A stretch of DNA of 64,000 nt from Entomortierella parvispora. Its lineage: Eukaryota; Mortierellomycota; Mortierellomycetes; Mortierellales; Mortierellaceae. The position numbers were made by a program, and so were the translations under genes. The stretch covers positions 800,501 through 864,500 of the forward strand of contig OY752144.1 in the NCBI GenBank assembly GCA_963573315.1. Reading direction: 5' to 3'. How positions within the stretch are numbered: the stretch's first letter is position 1; every line of letters starts with the position of its first letter. The notes beneath the pieces were generated by a model. The model had not been told where the DNA came from. It did not search any database and saw only the letters and a list, made by a program, of their open reading frames with translations. Below, piece after piece: positions 21,058-31,847 of the stretch.

Positions 21058-22624
21058 ATGGGTGTTCAACAACGTTCCATGGGCAGCAAGCTGATGAGCT
21101 CTTTCCAGATGCTCCTCATGTTCATGCTCCCTTTTTTCGCCTTTGCCCAGCAGCAAAACCCCAACAGTAAGTTTACTTTTTTTGTTTTCTCGTCCACATG
21201 TCACCTTGTCGAACTTTTTTTGTTTTCTCGTCCACATTGTCACCTTATCGAATCAGCACCATCATCAACAGCGCGCGCTTTCCGCTCACAAAGAACTTTT
21301 CTACCTGAAACCAACTATCAAAAAAAAAAAAAAAAAAAAAAAACTAGTTGCTCGTCAACCCGATGTATTGAACGATCTCCTTGGAGACCCTGCCATCCTG
21401 ACCTGGCAGCGCATCGTTGCCGGATTCGTCCTCTTGTTGATCGGTGTCATCTTGACATTCCGAGGTTACCGTCACTTTCGATTCACCATGTTCTTGGCCG
21501 GCTTCATTACCGGAGTGGTCATTCTCTACTCTATTTTGACCAATGTCGAGCCCTCCCAAGGTTGGCCTCGTCGTGAAATCATCTATGTCTTTTCCTGTAT
21601 CGGCGCTGGTCTCTTGATCGGTGCTATCTGCGGGGTATTCCATCGCTTCACCGTTTGGATCTTGGGCGGCTTGGCGGGTTTGATGGTCGCCCTCTATATC
21701 CTCGCCTGGAGAAGCCAGGGATTGATTCGTTCCAAAGCAGGTCGTATCGGTCTCTTGGTTGGCGCCTCCGCCTTGGGTATCCTCTTGGCCTTGGCTTTCG
21801 GTCGTCGTATCTTGATCCCCGCCACTGCCTTGGTCGGTGCTTACTTGACCGTGGTTGGTATTGATTTGTTTGCCCGTACTGGATTCACAGAGTCCATCCC
21901 ACGTTTCTTCACTACCAACAGCACAGTCAATTACACCCTCAACACCAACTTGTACATCATGTTGGGTGTCATTGGAGGTTTGATCCTCATGGGTCTTGCC
22001 TTCCAGACCTTGTCTTATCGGCACCGTTTGAGGGCCTTGGCCGCCCAAGGTCGTACCAGTCATGAATTTGATCATGACTTCAGCCTCCTTGGTCGTAGAC
22101 GCCACCCTATCCCGCCTGACCCTACTTACGCCAACGATCCTACTTATGGTGGCGGCGGTGGAAATGCCTACAACGCTGGCTACAACACCAACGCTGGCTA
22201 CAATCCTAACGCTGGCTATAACCCTAACGCTGGCTACAACCCCAATGCTGGCTACAACAGTGGCTATAACGCTGGCTATGACAGTCAAGGTGCTTACACG
22301 ACCGAGAAGCCCAAGAAGAACTGGAATCCCTTCCACAAGAACACCACCACGACTTACGCGAACGAGCCGATGCCCGTCAACACTACCTACGCGGACCAGA
22401 CGATGCCCGCCAACACGACCTACGTGGACCAGACGATGCCCACCACCACCGCCTACACGACCGAGAAGCCCAAGAAGAACTGGAACCCCTTCAAGAAGAC
22501 GACTCCCACCGTTGCCTCTTCAAACACCACCAACACCACCACCACCACTGCTGTCCCGAACGACTATCCTGATAACCGGGTCAGCTACAGCAGCAACGCT
22601 GCCTTGAACCAAAACATCCATTAA
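21058..22624 (+). CDS. Multi-pass membrane protein, TMEM198/TM7SF3 (DUF4203) type
   Basis: A membrane protein of 461 residues. Exons are 21058-21166 and 21348-22624. The N-terminus has a signal peptide (MLLMFMLPFFAFAQ). The core shows about seven hydrophobic segments, including GFVLLLIGVILTFRGYRHFRF and FLAGFITGVVILYSIL, with a Gly-rich pattern (GLLIGAICGVF, LGGLAGLMVALYIL) typical of DUF4203. The C-terminal 160 residues are soluble and repetitive: tandem NAGYNPNAGY units, then paired TTEKPKKNWNPF motifs separated by Asn/Thr-rich sequence. Function is unknown for fungal members. The intron contains a tandem duplication and a 23-A run just before the acceptor. An AATAAA lies at 22758-22763. 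Confidence 0.83.
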
Positions 22625-23099
22625 CAGAGCTGTATCAAGAACTTTTGAGGTGTTTCAGGAAAGGGATAATGAATTCTTACTATAAAAACCTCCATCTTTG
22701 ATGTCTATCTGTCTGTACATAAACAAATCATCTGCAAGCGTCCATAATCTTTCTCTCAATAAAGGAAAAAAAAAAAAAAAAAAAAAAAAAACGATGAACA
22801 AAGATGGCGGAGAGCGTAAAGAGAGGTCTTGTGACGACCGTTGGAGATATGTTCCACCAAAGAGCAAGAAGTTGGTGGTACCAGAAGGTAGGGAAGGGAC
22901 ACGCAACGTGGCACAACAGAACCTCGTGGACAACTCTCAAGAAACTGCAACCACCCGCAACCACTCATCCACACATGCACATACACATACACACAGATGG
23001 AAAACAATAAAAAGAGTGCGTTTAATAGTAATCCATGTCCTTTTTTTTTGGTGCCTCACTATTCTCCTCCTCCTCTTCCTCCTCCTTTGAGGTTTTTGT
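22625..23099. other. Intergenic, convergent 3' regions
   Basis: It has AATAAA at 22758 followed by a run of about 25 A, and a CACACA-type stretch at about 22975-22998. The flanking genes converge; no gene is seen. Confidence 0.6.
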
Positions 23100-25543
23100 T
23101 CAATTGGTATACTCGAGGATAGGCGCACCGGCTTCAGAAATTTCGGGGATGGTACATTTGAGGTCAAAGGCCTTGGATAGCACAATCTTGAAGATCTTTT
23201 GGACATTGATGGAATGGGAGGTCGAGCAAAAGATCAAGGGCGCCTTCATGGCTCGCGCAAACTTGCGGGCCTAGATAAAAAATCAAATCATGATCGTCGG
23301 GTATCGGAAACGTCAGAGTTTTGGGGATGGGTCAGGCGGTCAGGATGAAGGTCAGGTGGATTTGGGTTGCAATGGGGAGGGGGGTTGATGTCATGTATCG
23401 ATGTGAACATAAAGGAGAGCAAACGGAGAAAAGAGAGATGGAGTGAGGTTAGTGACAAAGAAAGATCGACCTCCTTTCCTCCTCAGAGAGTTCTTTCAAA
23501 CTTTGTCCCAAGAGGACATAACGAGAAAAGAAGAGCGCGAGAGAGAGACAAAGAGAAAACGTGCCTGTTTGGTGACCTCTTCCTGTTCTTCCTTTGAAAA
23601 CGTTGAAAAGTAGTCGTATTTGGTACCGACCAAGAACGGGATCGCCGTCTATAAACCGTGTAAGCATCCATTGAAAAGGGAGACAAGAAAAGAAGGTATG
23701 TTTAGTCTAGGCGTTCTAATCTCTCCCCTGTCCCATTGGAGGAGGGGGAGGACAATGCAGTAAGATGCGGGATAACTTTACCTTGTTAAAGCCTCGGGCT
23801 TGACGATACCACTCTTTGATACTATTCAATGTCGACTTTCGCGAGAGATCAAACATGAACAGGATCGCGACCGCGTCATTACAAACCAGGGGTAGCATGT
23901 TGACGAACTCGCGTTGTCCTAATAATAAGAAAGTGGACGGACGGAAAATGAGACAAACGAAAAAGCAGGGGGCAGGACGGGGGGGACGTGAGGAGAGAGG
24001 TGACCAAAGCACCACGCGTCAACAATCCCATTCTTCCCTTTCCGCTTCTTTGTTTTTGTCCTTCTTCTTCTCTCTCTCTCTCTCCTTCCTTCTTTTCTTT
24101 TTCTTTCCCTTTGCAGTGCAGTGTTGCACGAACGAACAAACAAGGTCGGTGGACAGAGGGAGCAAGGTGTTTGCAATCTATTTTGTTGTTGCTTCGACCA
24201 GAATTGAATGTTTTCTTGTCTTTGTCAAATCTTTTAAAAATTGCTCTCCCGCCAGGGAGGAACGAAAATACCGTCGTGGGAAGGGGGGGGAAGACAAAGA
24301 ACAAGGCCCTTTTTTTATGCTTCCTCCCTCGTTATTTGTTCACCACTCCCATATCCCTGAACATCCTGCCCTTTTTCCAATTGGATCAATTTCTTTTGGA
24401 GTGGGGGGTAAGAAAAGAAGAAAAGAAGGAAGGTTGGCCATTGAAGGGGGGTGCGATGATAAAAGGGTTGTTGCAACAAAAGAAAAGGTAGGGGGGAAGA
24501 GGCAGGGGGAAGAGGAAGGAGGAAGAGAGATGATCCTAGATGTGGGTCGATCCATCGCTGCGGCCAGAGGATATGTCCCGAAATAATGCCATGGCTGCGT
24601 TTGTCCATATCGTCCTGCATGATTCTGATGTCTTTTGGTGCTTTCAAAGCGTTGGTTGTTCTTCAAATGCTTTCCAATGGTCCATGCTGTCTTTTAGAGG
24701 GTTGATTGGTAGGCCGGGGGGACCAGCCCTCGCCTGCGTGTTTCCCGATCAGGGGAGATGGAGAGAAGTAGAGTGTATCTTTCCGTCCCTGTTACGTCTC
24801 TCTCCATGGTACCTGAACAACAGTATGTTGTCACACCCACGTCCGTCTTTGTCAGGTCCCAACCCTGTTCCTTTCCAACTCTATCTCCCACTTTTCCCCC
24901 AGCCTATCTCAAAGAAAAGGGACGGGGACGGTGGGGGTAGGAGGGGAAGAACAAACAGCAACATCTCCCGCTATCCACACCGTGGACCACCACTTCCAAC
25001 AGGACAGCGATAGCGTGGGTCATCTTACCTCCAAGGTCCCATATACTGAAGGTGATTTCTGTGTTCCTGATAGAAATGGTTTTCTCCATAAAGTTGACAC
25101 CTGTGTTTTTTTACACCGCCCCGGAGGAAAAAAAGGCAAGGGTCAGTTGTTTTGAAACGTGCCGGGAAATGTGTTTTCCAATAAAAAAGAGAGATTCAAG
25201 CCAGAAGAGGGACACAATTTTCTTGAGAATCCACTTTTTTTTTTTTTTGGTTTCTTACCGAGCGTCTGAACATAATCCTCATCAAAGGAACCTTCGACAT
25301 ATTTGACCATCAAACTCGTTTTGCCAATCTGAGAATCGCCCACCATTCCAACCTTGATCACCACACTGTTGTGAGAGGAGCCACTAAACAAGGACCATGA
25401 AATGTTTTTTTACAGCGTTTTAACAATCAAGGTGAGAAAGTCCCGAGAAAAAAAAAAGGGGAAATCAGGAAGAGGGCTTGTTGTTCTTGTAGTTGTTGAC
25501 GTTTGTACCTGCTCTTCTTAGCAGAATCGGCCGTCGCAGCCAT
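23100..25543 (-). CDS. TEM1: Tem1/Spg1-type septation GTPase
   Basis: A Ras-superfamily GTPase at the head of the mitotic-exit/septation-initiation network, acting at spindle pole bodies. Six exons: 25543-25509, 25383-25259, 25100-25029, 23918-23782, 23648-23565, 23270-23100. The product is 207 residues. Motifs: P-loop GDSQIGKTS, switch II WDLGGQREF, G4 GTKYD (the Tem1/Spg1 variant of NKxD), and the family hallmark [12 protein letters not shown] with [11 protein letters not shown] near the C-terminus. There is no prenylation CAAX box, as expected for Tem1/Spg1. Intron 3 is about 1.1 kb, long for this region. The intron after TKQ begins with GC rather than GT (CAG|GCACGT); reading through or using another donor breaks the conserved TKQARKF. 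Confidence 0.93.
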
Positions 25544-27008
25544 GATGCGATTCTTTTCTTTTCCTGATTAAACGTTCAAACAACAAAAAGGTGGTTTCTT
25601 TGAAAGCAGGAAGTAAGATATCAACGAACGTTGTGTTTGGTAGTAATGTGGTTCAAAATAAAAGTAAAGAATGCCTGGAAAGAACGATTAGAAAAGGACA
25701 GTTTTCGAAAGGAAGAGCTGAGAGGGGAGATATTTGACAGGATGGATGAAAAAACTGATGGTACAACAGAAAAAAACTGGCCACGGTGCGTGTAACGAGA
25801 ATACAAGAAAAAAACAAGGGTAGAAACAATGAAGAAAAAAAACAATTGCAGAAGAGTGGAGCGTGTGCCGATGTTGTGAGAGAGAAAGAGGGAGAGAAGG
25901 GAGGAGAGACTGGAGGAGAAAGAGAGTGACAAAGCTATACGGGTGAGATGTGGATACGGAGAAGGAAAAGTTGGAACAAAAGAAAGAAAGACGTAAAAGA
26001 GCCTTTTAGATCGAGCAGGGTCAGGGCGAACGCGAGAAAAAAAATGTGTGCTCCAGCGATATCGTTTCTGGGTGGCTGAAGGGAACAACAGAAGTGAGGT
26101 GGCAGTGAACAAGCCAAACGATGGGAGAGAGGGAGAGAGAGAGAAGGCGAGTACAAGGGTACAAAATAGGGGGGACGGAAGAATCAAGGGGACAGACTTG
26201 ACTTTGAGGAGGAAGGACAAAGTGTTTGCTTCAAGGCGTCGGGACATAAAAGAAACAAAAAAAGGGTGCGCGGCAAGAGAGGGGGATTGCGCGAACAGAT
26301 CGCACATGGGACGACAAGTAAAACCCACGCCCGCCCCCCCTTCTCTCCCACTTGATTTGTGTTGGTTGGGACACGGATGTTGACAACCTTGTCCTGGTAA
26401 GAAGGCCATGCCCTTCTTCGGTCGTTCCTGTTCATCTCCAACACAGAAAAAGAAAAAACGCGTCTTTCCTCCCCTTCTCTTGCTTCTCTCCCCCTTCGCC
26501 CTTCGCCTTGCTGCTCAGCAGACTACAGACGCGTTCGCCTTTGTGCCCTCGGGCTCTTCCACATTTAATGCGCAGGATCTGGCCTTGTGTCTGCGCAATG
26601 GGACTTGAGCGCGGGAAGCAAATGTTCCCCGAGCGAACAAGGGACAAAAAGGCACAGTGACGACATGCCCATGCCGAAGCCTCGTTCGCGATACGCATGG
26701 ACTAACATTCCACGCATAGGATCGAAGACAAAGACCAGGCCAACCCAAAGCAACGAGCCCACCTCCGTGTTCCCACAGTGCCACGCGAGAGAGTTTCCCT
26801 CTTCATCTTTTGTTTTTTTCGGTTCAAGGGGGATCAAGTCAACAGTATTATTATTCCCTTTGCCTCCATTGAATGCAAAAGTGAAAAGATATGAATTGAT
26901 CGTGCATTTTTACGTGTTTATGAAATGAAGGTGGTTCAAGGGGGTATTGAGTTGAAATAGAGGGTAAAGAGAAAAAGTCTACAGTGACGACGTGTTTGTC
27001 CTTATGCA
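25544..27008. other. Intergenic: TEM1 promoter and TBC-gene 3' region
   Basis: About 1.46 kb without a supported gene. The first 800 bases are strongly purine-rich on the plus strand, giving long but compositional minus-strand frames of Ser/Phe/Leu. T- and C-rich sequence follows to 26600. The last 150 bases are A/T-rich and fit the 3' UTR of the TBC gene. A 5' UTR exon for TEM1 could lie here but cannot be placed. Confidence 0.55.
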
Positions 27009-30000
27009 TTAGACAACGCCCAGAGCTTTTCTCATGTCACTCAGTTTCCGAGTAAGGGCGTCTCGTTCGTTCTCGCTCTCGGCATACTTCATCTTTGTCT
27101 CAATCACGAGGTTCTCTAGGTACGCCATCTGATCCTCAAGCTGCTCGTTTCGCTTCAGATACTCCATGTTCTTGCGAAGGACGTCTTGAATTTCGTTCTT
27201 GTACTGCTCTTCCACATCTTTGGCCTGAGAATCCACGATCCGAGTCAAGTCTGCAACTTTTTGCGTCAGCACGTCATTGTCGTCTTGTAATTGAGCCATG
27301 TCCATCTTTCGTGTAATCAACTCCTTGGCCAAATCCACATGCTCCTTGTTTAGAGTGTGAAGCGAGCCCTCCAACTGACGGACTTGGAACGACAGCTGCT
27401 TGTTGGTCTCTCGCAGGGATTCCTCGGCTGCCAGGTCCGCTTGTTGTTTCTGGACCATGGCGTTGTATTTTTGTGCATACTGGGCTAGTTTCTTTGGTGT
27501 GATTTTGACATTGTAGGCGTCCTGGATAAACATTCCATGATCGTTCTAAGCCGCAGGAAAAAAAAAGTACAGAAAAAAAGAAAAAAGTTAGAGAACAAGT
27601 AAAAAAAGATATGCATTGCTCCACATAGCAATTGCGGCAACTACTTACCACATAGGGCTCAAAGAGTCCATTCTTCAAGAACTCGATCAACACCTCAAAG
27701 TCCAGGCTCAGAATCTTGTCGTGGTTTGCCTTCAAGAGTGCAATTGAAAATCGGAGTAGGGACTCGACGCCTTCTACGAGGATAATATCGTACACTCTGT
27801 ATACCAGCTCCAGAGGGAACTTGTAGGCAAACAACGTCATAAACCATTGAGAAGCATACATGGTCGACCGGATCCCTTGGTTTCGCAGGTGCTTGAACAC
27901 TATTGGCACAGACTCTTCCATGAGCTGCTCAAACTGATACAATCGCAGCTGTAGCACATTCATCTCGGGGGTATAATGGCCTCGCATCTCGTATGTGCTC
28001 ATCATTCGCACAAGCATACAGAAGGCTTCCTCGTCTGGCATCTGTAATGAAAAGAAGGTTGACGTCATATCAGTATTGTGCCACGACGCGTGAATGTTTA
28101 CCAAGGTCCTCTGAAAAAGAAAAAAAGAAAAGCAGTTATGACTCACGTTCAAGAGAAGAGGTCCAACAACAAAGCTGAGGCCCTGGCAGTACCCAACCTC
28201 AGGGTCGTACAAACTATAGGCCTTCACAACATTGAACAGGGCTTCCTGTCCAAGTCCCTCTGCCTGGAAATACTCATGGTTCGGGAACGTGCGACTAAGG
28301 TCGCGCGTGATCTGTTTTTCATGCGAGCTTGATCCCTTGAGTAGCTCTGCATATGTCGCTTCCAATGCAGGATCCTTGGACTTTGCCAGCAACTGCCAGA
28401 TCAATCCACGGAGGGCCGATGGAACGCCCCTCTGAATCATGGTTGTAAGTTGTTTGGGGTTTTTCTTGACTACCGCATTGTAATCATGCATCAACGCGCC
28501 CCAATAGTCTATTCATGAGAGGAAGAGAGACAGGGGTAAGTGACTTGTGACTCTATGAGATAAAACTGTAGCGACAAAAACAACAACAAACAATAACGAC
28601 CACAACAAACAACAACAAACAACAACGACCACAACAACAACAAAAACAGTAACATGATCAATCTTTCACTCGGACCACTTTCTCTTACCCCAGTCAATGT
28701 TCTCTCCCGCGGACTCTTCCTTGGCATGTCCAATGACCCGATCCATATCTGATTCATTTGTGAATCGTCGCTTCGACTCTTGTTCCAAAATCTCGTTCTG
28801 GGCCTCCAGTCTCGCAAGAAGCAAGTCCATGTTTGAGTCGTTTGTCATGGTTGAGATGGTGGATGCACGATCCGAGTTTTGGCCCCTGATGTTGCTGTTG
28901 GTAGAGAATCGAGGGTCCATGCTCGGTGCATTGGAGTTGCGCTGACCAACCTGACTGGATGTCTTTGGAAGCGGGGGTACTGGGGGAGCCGATTGCGACG
29001 AGAATCCACGACTGAACGCACCTTGGATTGAACTTGCCAGTGCACTGATAGATGCACTGCGACCCGAGCGGACAGCCGAAGGCGCAGGTGAAGGCGCGGG
29101 GGATGGTACTGTAGGAGTTGTTGGGACTGGTGATGGCGACTGGGCTGCTGGCTCTGGATCCGATGGTGCTGGAGTCTGCTGAGATTGCTGTCCCGAGGAT
29201 TGCGATCGGCCGCCACCAAAGAAGTTTGTTGAAAATCCAAAGCCCGAAGAGGGTATAACAGGAGTGCGGGGGACCACGACACTGGCGCGCTTCTCAGTCA
29301 AAGGCTCGTCCATCAGCGAGATGTCGTTCAGCTCTGCATCCGAGAAGACGGTGGCGTAGGAGATGGGACGCTGTCTTTCTGCACTGGTAGGACGATGACT
29401 CTTTTCACGGGTGGTCGAGTTGCTGGAAAGTGTCCTCGTGAAGAGGCTGGGCTTTGAATTCGAATGGCTGGCGGGTGTAGGCGAGTGCAAGTCGATGGAG
29501 GTGCCCGAGGTGTCGCTATCCGATCCAGAGTATCGCTTCTGCCTGTTGTGTTCACTGGAGGACAAGGATGATTCCGATTTCTGAGAAACAGTGTCGACAG
29601 CCAACGATGCCTCTGGTTTGATGGACCCCATTGCCTGTACTGGAGCTGGAGCAGGCGAAACTGGTGCGGAAGGGGCTTGTGCTGCTGCAGGGACTTCCTC
29701 ACGCTGCAAAACAGGAGAACCCATGCTATGGGAGACGGTTGGAGAGACTGGTCCTCGAGACAAAGTCGGAGAAGCTGGACCCCGAGCATTCAGGGAGAGA
29801 GTCGATGTTGGGCGAGACTTTGAAGGGATGGGTGGTGGTGGTGGCGAGGTTGGGACGTCGACAAAGGCTTTCTCGGCCTCTGATTCTGAAGATGCAGACT
29901 CTGACTCTGAGGGATCCTCCGCATACGCTGCCGGAGTCTCTTCGTATCCGAACGAGTGGTGCTTGGTATGGCTGGAGTACGAATTGGCAGACTGTACGGA

Positions 30001-31080
30001 CGCGCGGTTGTGGCTGGGAGCGGCCAGAGTTGCATTGCTATGGGGCTCATCGCCAAAGTCCTCATAAAAGTTTTCCGGCTCATCTGCGTCCGAGTGGTGC
30101 TCGTGGTGGTGCTCGTGGTGGTCCTCATGGTGGTGGTCCTCGTGGTGGTCCTCATAGTGGTGATCCTCCTGGCGGTAGCTTACACGGTGACTCGAACGAT
30201 GGCTAGAGTGATGGCTGGAACGATGGCTGTGGCGGTGGTTCTGAATGCCATGGTCGACCTCGTGCACAGAGGATCGGCCGACGCTATCCAACGAGTCCCT
30301 CCTTTCATCATCTTGCTCATGGTGGCGATGTGATGGGTGGTCTCTATGCTCATCCTTGTCTTTGTCCTCGTCTTTGTGCTGATGCTGATGCTGGTGCGAG
30401 TCCCGGTGCTCTGTGTGGTGAGGATGGTCGTGTTCTGAAAGATGCGATTGACGCTTGTAGTCGTAAGAGTAGTCGTCGTCTGCATAGTCGTCTTCGCGGT
30501 CAGAGACATCCGACTCGACAGGATGGGCCATGGAGGCAGGGGTGTCTGCAGCGTGCGCGTGGGGCTGCTGGTGCTTCTGTTGAAGATGGCTTCGAGGGCG
30601 CTCCTCGTACTCGTCCTCGTCGTCGTCATCGTCGTCATCGTGACCATAGTCGTAGGCGGTGGCGGGGTAAGGCTCGTCGTCGCTGTCGTTCTCCTCCCAC
30701 GAGTTCCTCGAGTCAGAGGCCCCTGCGGGGATCGAGGCAAGCGCAGGCTCGGCAGAGTGGGTTAGCACAGGGGAGTGAGGATCGACTCCATGGTGATCCT
30801 CGAAGCTGTGTCCTCCACGGCCGCCGCGGGAGGAGACGGGCGAAGTCGGTTGCTGCTGGTGCGAGTGCCGGCTATGGTGCGAGTCGCGACTGGCACGGCG
30901 CGCAGAGACGGCCTGCTTCAGCTGGACATGCTGCACCGAGTGTACGGCCTCGTCCGAGCTGGAGTCCGAGTCGTATGCCGATGAGTGGGCAGCCTTGGCA
31001 TGGGTCGGGCTGTGGACGACGGGATGATGTGGTTGAAGGTCATCGTCGTCGGATGTGTAGCCTGCATGGGGAGTGGCCAT
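27009..31080 (-). CDS. TBC-domain Rab GTPase-activating protein with long disordered N-terminus
   Basis: A Rab GAP of the Gyp5/EVI5 style, about 1227 residues. Exons are 31080-28689, 28508-28147, 28041-27649 and 27545-27009. The first 800 residues are disordered: acidic Asp/Ser clusters, a His/Asp/Glu-rich zone near residues 210-340 and Ser/Pro-rich sequence. The TBC domain begins QRGVPSALRGLIW and contains both catalytic fingers: arginine in ITRDLSRTFP and glutamine in GYCQGLSFV. It continues through TMYASQWFMTLFAYKFP. The last 175 residues form a long coiled coil (from KLAQYAQKYNAMVQKQQ). GAPs of this layout act in exocytic or endosomal Rab traffic; the target Rab is not deducible. Introns are GT-AG and the frame is intact. 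Confidence 0.92.
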
Positions 31081-31847
31081 CTTTTACTTGGATTGCAGGC
31101 GCGTGGTGGTGTGTGAAGGTGAAGGTGGAGGAAGGTGGAGGAAGGAAGAGGCGACAGGAAGAAGAAAAGAATAGAAGAAGTAAACACAAGACAGCCGCCC
31201 GCAACTGACTGTTGGATGCAAGAGGATTAGATGGAAGAGGGGATGGCGGGGTGGGATGAGGAAGGGATGAGGAAGGGATGAAGAGGAGAAAGAAGAGAGA
31301 TGAGATGAGATGATGACAGTGAGAAAACTAGACGAGGGCTCTCGTCCTTGGACAAATACAGTTTGGTCGGGAAGTACCATACTGTACCGTACTGCACTCT
31401 CATTCAACTGAACTCAACCTTCCTTCCGTCTGCCTGCCTGCTGGGTAACACCGTGGTGTGTGTCCTCCACGGTGTAAAACCTCATGTAACCTGATGTTGC
31501 AAGGACCCCCTTGCTCATCCTCGATGCAAGACTCTGCCCACCCCACCGTGCATTGGCACCGTTGGCTACCCTTCTCGTCCTGTTTCGTCTGCTCGTCTGC
31601 GTTTATTATTGCCGTTTGAGTGGTTTGGTCAGAGTTATTATTAGTGGTGGTATTGGAAGGGGGTCTAGGGGTAAGGGTATTAACGGGTGGTGTAGCTGTG
31701 GTGTTGTAGTTGTAATGTATAAAAATGGTGTTACAGGAAGGGGTTCTCAGTCCTACGGCAGCCTGCTTTCCTCCAGGGAAAACACTCGCCACTGTGGCTG
31801 TTCTTTGCTGCTTGCGTTATATAGGCCAGCGTAAAGGCCTGTTAGTT
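31081..31847. other. Intergenic: TBC-gene promoter and ankyrin-gene 3' region
   Basis: Purine-rich plus strand at 31100-31320, then mixed sequence with GGTGGT-type repeats at about 31650-31720. Both flanking genes are on the minus strand. No gene is supported. Confidence 0.55.

Noticed and set aside
25621-26409. 262-codon minus-strand frame upstream of TEM1
   Set aside because: Composition is only Ser/Phe/Leu runs from a purine-rich plus strand; there is no conserved motif and it lies in the TEM1 promoter.
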